Shown in pieces: positions 3,375 to 6,776 of a DNA stretch of 6,776 nt. The position numbers and the translations under genes were made by a program. The stretch is taken from NCBI GenBank assembly GCA_016220045.1, contig JACRIP010000297.1, positions 1-6,776 of the forward strand, given 5' to 3'. This DNA is from Planctomycetota bacterium (lineage in GTDB: Bacteria; Planctomycetota; MHYJ01; WSZJ01; JACPWG01). Below the pieces are notes generated by a model. The model worked only from the letters and a program-made list of their open reading frames with translations. It had not been told where the DNA came from and did not search any database. Numbering within the stretch: position 1 is the first letter of the stretch; each line of letters starts with the position of its first letter.

Positions 3375-6300
3375 CTATTTCAGCCCCTTCGCATACTCCG
3401 CGAATACCCGTTCCGCCGCACGCAGGTCGAGCTTCGCGAACGTCTTCTTGAAGGCGATCGGGTTGGCCACGCCTTCCCGCAAGAGCTTGACGTAGTCCGT
3501 CAGCGCTTCCTTCAGCTTCGGCTCCCGCCCGCTCATGAAAAAGTGGATCATCGCCCACACCTGCGCGTACTTCAGGCTCACCAGCTCCGGCGGCCCCCCG
3601 TAGAACTCCGCCGGCGACTCCTGGATGATCTGCCGGAACGGAATCACCGGCGCGCCCGTGGACAGGTACCACTTCAGCCCGCGCAGCCGTCCCGTCAGCA
3701 CCATCCCGGTCTTCACCACCTTGCCGTTCTTCACCTCGCACGCGCCGTAGTACTCCGCCAGCCCTTCGTTCAGCCAGTACGGTTCTTCCGGTACCAGCGG
3801 ATCGAAGAACTGGTGAAAGCCCTCGTGGTAGAGCACGTGCAGCGTCTCGTCTCCCGTCAGGTCCGCCTTGTCCTCGTAGAGCAGGAGCTGCCGGTACTCC
3901 GGATGGTAGTAGCCTAAGGTGAACTCCGCACGATCGCTGGTCGACAGCTCGGCGTAGGTCTGGTAGCCCTCCTTGGTATCGAAGATCAGGACGTCGTTCT
4001 TCGTGCCGGCCGGCAGCTCGACGTTGAAGGAGGCGGCGTAGTAGGCGGCGACCGCCTCCAGGTTGGCGGCGTAGTCCGCGGCGCGCGCGGCCGAAATGTC
4101 GGTGCGGACGTTGAAGTGGGGCGAGGCCTTCTCGTAGGTCTTGGTCCACATCGGTCCGCGCCGCACGTGGCGGGCGTTCTTGAGCGCGCCCCGCAGCTCC
4201 AGGTCGGCCGGCGACAGCTCGACGGCCAGCTCCAGGTCCTCGATCGCGGCGTCGTAGCGCTTCTCGCGGAAGCACATCTTGCCGCGCGCCGCGTAGGCGG
4301 CCGCATAGTCGGGCGCGGCCTCGAGCGAACGCTCGATCTCGCGCCGGCCCGCGGTCAGCTCGCCGCGATCCAGGTACATCCGCCCGAGCAGGATGCGCGC
4401 CTCGTAGAAGCCCGGCGCCAGCTCGAGCGCGCGCTCGATGTCCTTGAACCCCGCCGCCGCGTCGCCGGTCCAGCGATACGCGAGCTGCCCCTTCAAATAG
4501 TACACCCCCGCAAAGCCCGGCGCCTCCTCCGCCAACCGCACCAGCCCGAGCATCACCTCCTCCGGGTCCTCGATCCGGTCGCCCGCCAGCGCCCGCTTGA
4601 CCGCCTGGAAGGTTTCGACCGACGACGCCGAGAGCCCGCGCAGCCCGGTCTCCTCGATCGACAGGGGCACCTCCGCCGCGATCACCGTCGGCGCCGTGTC
4701 GCCCGGCTTCAGGTCCTCTTCCAGCTCGCGCAGCGCCAGCGTCTCCGCCTCCGAGAAGGTCTTGCGCACCCATTCCGGCGAGACTTTCCCCTCCATCGTC
4801 AGCTCGTCCACGTTGATCGACCCTTTCGTGGACTTGTCGCCGGTCACGCCCCCGACCATCACCAGCATCTCGCTGAACTTCTCGGCATCGCCGCTCCACA
4901 TCGACTTCCCGCCCACCTTCAGCTCGAAGCGCAGGTTGGCGAACTTCATCGTGATCGGCCCGGCCGGCAACGCGGTCTCGGGTTGGAGCTCCTCGGTCCC
5001 CCCTTCGGCGTCGATCTTGACCACCGAGAAGTGCGTCGCGGCGGTGTCCATCGACATGACGTAGCCGGCGACCAGCTCGTCCGCCTTGGTGAAGTAGAGG
5101 CCGAAGATCGGGAGAGCGCCCGATCCCTTGATCCCGTTGACGCTGACCGAGACTTCGTCGACGAACGCGATCTCCTTGGGCGCGGCGTAGAAGAAGCGTG
5201 AGCCCGAGAGGACGAGCTTGCTGCCCTTGACCTCGACCGCGGCATTGCGCGACACGCGGAAGTCCTCGGTCTGGTTCGGGCGCGCGAAGTCGTACTTGAT
5301 GCGCAGGAAGCTCTTGCCGACGCGTGCCCAGGCGCCCTTGAAGAGGTTCTTGCGCTGGCGGAACTTTTCCAGGTCGGGGACGCGCTTCTGGTAGCCGGCG
5401 TCGAGCGCGATCGCGCGGTTGAACTCCCGCTGCGCGTCGTCCAGGAGGTCGCGGAGGGTGCAGAAGCGGCCGAGCTGGTAGTGGCTCTCGGCCTCGTCGC
5501 CGGGGTAGGCGAGGCGGCGGATCTCGTAGGCCATCTTGGGGTCGAGCGCCGACCAGGACATCGGCATCCGGACCTTCGGATTGGCGGACTCGAGGGTGAT
5601 CCCCTCTTCACCGTATTCGGTGATCTGGGTGCCCTTGAGCACGAGATCGTTGGTGATGGCGAGGGCGAGCGGCGCGCGGCGGGTCGACTCGACGACGAGC
5701 ATTCCCTGGCGTGCGAGGTCTTTGGCTTTGCTGGCGCGCTTTTCGGTCAGGGAGGTCTTGCAGCGCTCCAGGCGCAGGCGCCGGCCCTCGACGACGGCGC
5801 GCGCGGCGGCCGCTTCTGACTCCTGGCGCTGGGCGATGGCCGCGGCGTCCGCCTGCCGGCCTTCCTGCCAGGTGCGCAGCTCCGCGAGCGCGCGGTCGAT
5901 CGCCGGAGTCAGGTCCGGCAGACCCCAGGCGCGCGCGCCGCGGACCAATTCCTCGCCGGCGTCGAGCTTCCCGTCCATCGCGAGCCGCCGGGCCTCCTTC
6001 GCCGCCGCCGCCAGCGCCAGCTCCGCGTCGCCCGTCACCTCCTTGGTCAGGTCTTCCAGGTCCCGGCGCAGGGCGCCGTCCGGGTCGAGGTGGCGCGGAA
6101 AGTCCTGGATCGCCTGCAAGGCGCGCCCGTACCGGCGCTCGGCGCGCGCGGCGTCCACCTCGCGTCGGAGCGCATCGAGGCGCTTGCGGGCCTCCTCCGC
6201 GAGCTCCCGGCGCACGCGGGCAGGCAGCGCGCGGGCACGCTCGGCCTGCGGGGAGGCGCCGGCGCGAGCGGCGAATTCCGCGCAGCGGCGGAAGAAGGCG

Positions 6301-6740
6301 GGGGCGTCGAGCGGCCGGGCCCGACCGGCGGCCTCGAGGGCGTCATACGCGCCGATGAGCTCGCTCTCCGCTTCGAGGCGCGCGGTCACGCTGTCGGCGC
6401 CGGGCGTGGAGGCGGCGGAAGAGCCGCCGCGTCCGGCGAGGAAGAGCACGCCCAGGAAGAGGAGCGCGGCGCAGGCGCCTCCGACGGCGGCGGCCGTGGT
6501 CCAGGGCAGGCCGGGGCGCCCGGCGCGCCGGCGCGAGGAGTAGGGTATGTACTCGGGCTGCGCCTCCGCGCGACCGGCGGCGACGTCGGCACGCGTGAGC
6601 CGCGCGGTCGGCCGGGAGCTCTGGCGCGCCTGCGCCGATGGGGCGGGGGGCGGCGTCGCCATGCGGGAGGGGATACTCGGGTGAGAACCGGAGCGCTGCA
6701 GACGCGCGGTGTCGCGCGACGGACGGCGCGGCTCGCTCAC
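3375..6740 (-). CDS. Membrane-anchored TPR / jelly-roll / DUF1570-like zinc peptidase, possibly 5'-partial
   Basis: In this 1121-residue modular protein, residues 1-80 are a basic, Pro/Ser/Arg-rich disordered tail. One transmembrane helix at about 83-103 (GACAALLFLGVLFLAG) follows RRR, so the tail is cytoplasmic and the rest external. Residues 118-350 are Ala/Glu/Arg-rich helix, probably coiled coil. A short TPR-like segment spans 405-455. About 480-652 is a beta-rich domain resembling a LamG/DUF1080-like jelly roll, closing on INVDELTMEG. TPR repeats occupy about 740-855. The last 245 residues match the peptidase-MA/DUF1570 type: HEGFH at 972-976 (zinc ligands H972 and H976, catalytic E973) and WLNEGLAEYY at 989-998, where E992 is the likely third ligand as in the M1 'WLNEG' motif, giving a compact HExxH-x15-E. 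I expect an envelope-anchored metallopeptidase; its substrate is unknown. The start is uncertain. GTG 6740 has no Shine-Dalgarno (upstream is C-rich), the in-frame ATG at 6662 has none either, and the frame stays open as a Pro/Ala/Ser-rich run to the window edge. Confidence 0.93.
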   Translation of the reverse strand: MSEPRRPSRDTARLQRSGSHPSIPSRMATPPPAPSAQARQSSRPTARLTRADVAAGRAEAQPEYIPYSSRRRAGRPGLPWTTAAAVGGACAALLFLGVLFLAGRGGSSAASTPGADSVTARLEAESELIGAYDALEAAGRARPLDAPAFFRRCAEFAARAGASPQAERARALPARVRRELAEEARKRLDALRREVDAARAERRYGRALQAIQDFPRHLDPDGALRRDLEDLTKEVTGDAELALAAAAKEARRLAMDGKLDAGEELVRGARAWGLPDLTPAIDRALAELRTWQEGRQADAAAIAQRQESEAAAARAVVEGRRLRLERCKTSLTEKRASKAKDLARQGMLVVESTRRAPLALAITNDLVLKGTQITEYGEEGITLESANPKVRMPMSWSALDPKMAYEIRRLAYPGDEAESHYQLGRFCTLRDLLDDAQREFNRAIALDAGYQKRVPDLEKFRQRKNLFKGAWARVGKSFLRIKYDFARPNQTEDFRVSRNAAVEVKGSKLVLSGSRFFYAAPKEIAFVDEVSVSVNGIKGSGALPIFGLYFTKADELVAGYVMSMDTAATHFSVVKIDAEGGTEELQPETALPAGPITMKFANLRFELKVGGKSMWSGDAEKFSEMLVMVGGVTGDKSTKGSINVDELTMEGKVSPEWVRKTFSEAETLALRELEEDLKPGDTAPTVIAAEVPLSIEETGLRGLSASSVETFQAVKRALAGDRIEDPEEVMLGLVRLAEEAPGFAGVYYLKGQLAYRWTGDAAAGFKDIERALELAPGFYEARILLGRMYLDRGELTAGRREIERSLEAAPDYAAAYAARGKMCFREKRYDAAIEDLELAVELSPADLELRGALKNARHVRRGPMWTKTYEKASPHFNVRTDISAARAADYAANLEAVAAYYAASFNVELPAGTKNDVLIFDTKEGYQTYAELSTSDRAEFTLGYYHPEYRQLLLYEDKADLTGDETLHVLYHEGFHQFFDPLVPEEPYWLNEGLAEYYGACEVKNGKVVKTGMVLTGRLRGLKWYLSTGAPVIPFRQIIQESPAEFYGGPPELVSLKYAQVWAMIHFFMSGREPKLKEALTDYVKLLREGVANPIAFKKTFAKLDLRAAERVFAEYAKGLK

Positions 6741-6744
6741 GTGC

Positions 6745-6775
6745 GGGGCGGAGGGGGCGGACGGGGCGGGGGGGG
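6745..6775 (+). other. G-quadruplex-type G tract at the 5' end of the zincin gene
   Basis: G runs at 6745-6748, 6753-6757, 6763-6766 and 6768-6775 are separated by loops of 4, 5 and 1 nt, meeting the canonical quadruplex pattern. It is on the template strand of the minus-strand zincin gene, directly upstream of the GTG. The same bases read in frame as Pro/Ala/Ser codons, so this may be coding rather than a leader. Confidence 0.5.
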
Positions 6776-6776
6776 C

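Noticed and set aside
4116..5201. 361-codon plus-strand frame inside the zincin gene
   Set aside because: It is antisense to the jelly-roll and TPR parts of the 1121-residue protein, is Arg/Leu/His-rich and has no recognisable domain.

Overview
The window is GC-rich DNA, by eye around two thirds GC or more, with strong G/C preference at third codon positions. It carries four convincing genes and no RNA genes, insertion sequences or CRISPR arrays. The gene content points to a Gram-negative-type environmental bacterium with sigma-54 control and large modular surface proteins. These include a membrane-anchored TPR/jelly-roll/DUF1570-like zincin and a regulator of the bacterial enhancer-binding class. 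Planctomycetota fits best; a deltaproteobacterial or myxobacterial-like lineage is the main alternative. This is inference from architecture, not a marker-gene assignment.

Layout: 1-174 has no convincing gene. 175-891 (minus) encodes an exported, very lysine-rich, low-complexity protein with a signal peptide and three tandem 9-residue repeats. 892-1116 is a gap with a near-perfect 18-bp palindrome, a weak -10-like box and a strong G-quadruplex-type G tract. 1117-2154 (minus) encodes a compact sigma-54 activator: a AAA+ domain plus Fis-type HTH, with no N-terminal sensory domain. 2155-2283 is a well-defined divergent promoter region. 2284-3111 (plus) encodes an exported TPR protein resembling the TatT (TRAP T-component) type. 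3112-3374 is a convergent intergenic region full of GC hairpins, with a 4x7-bp tandem repeat. 3375-6740 (minus) encodes a 1121-residue membrane-anchored protein ending in a predicted zinc peptidase domain. Its reading frame stays open to the right edge, so its true start may lie outside.

How the genes may relate: the activator and the exported TPR gene are fired from back-to-back sigma-70-type promoters whose -35 boxes form one dyad 4 bp apart, so they are probably co-controlled. The lysine-rich gene lies on the activator's strand 225 bp downstream and may be read through from it or have its own control at the palindrome. The large zincin is convergent to the TPR gene and probably a separate unit. 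Three of the four products look extracytoplasmic, so the region reads as an envelope-function locus with one cytoplasmic regulator. I see no proof that the four form one system.
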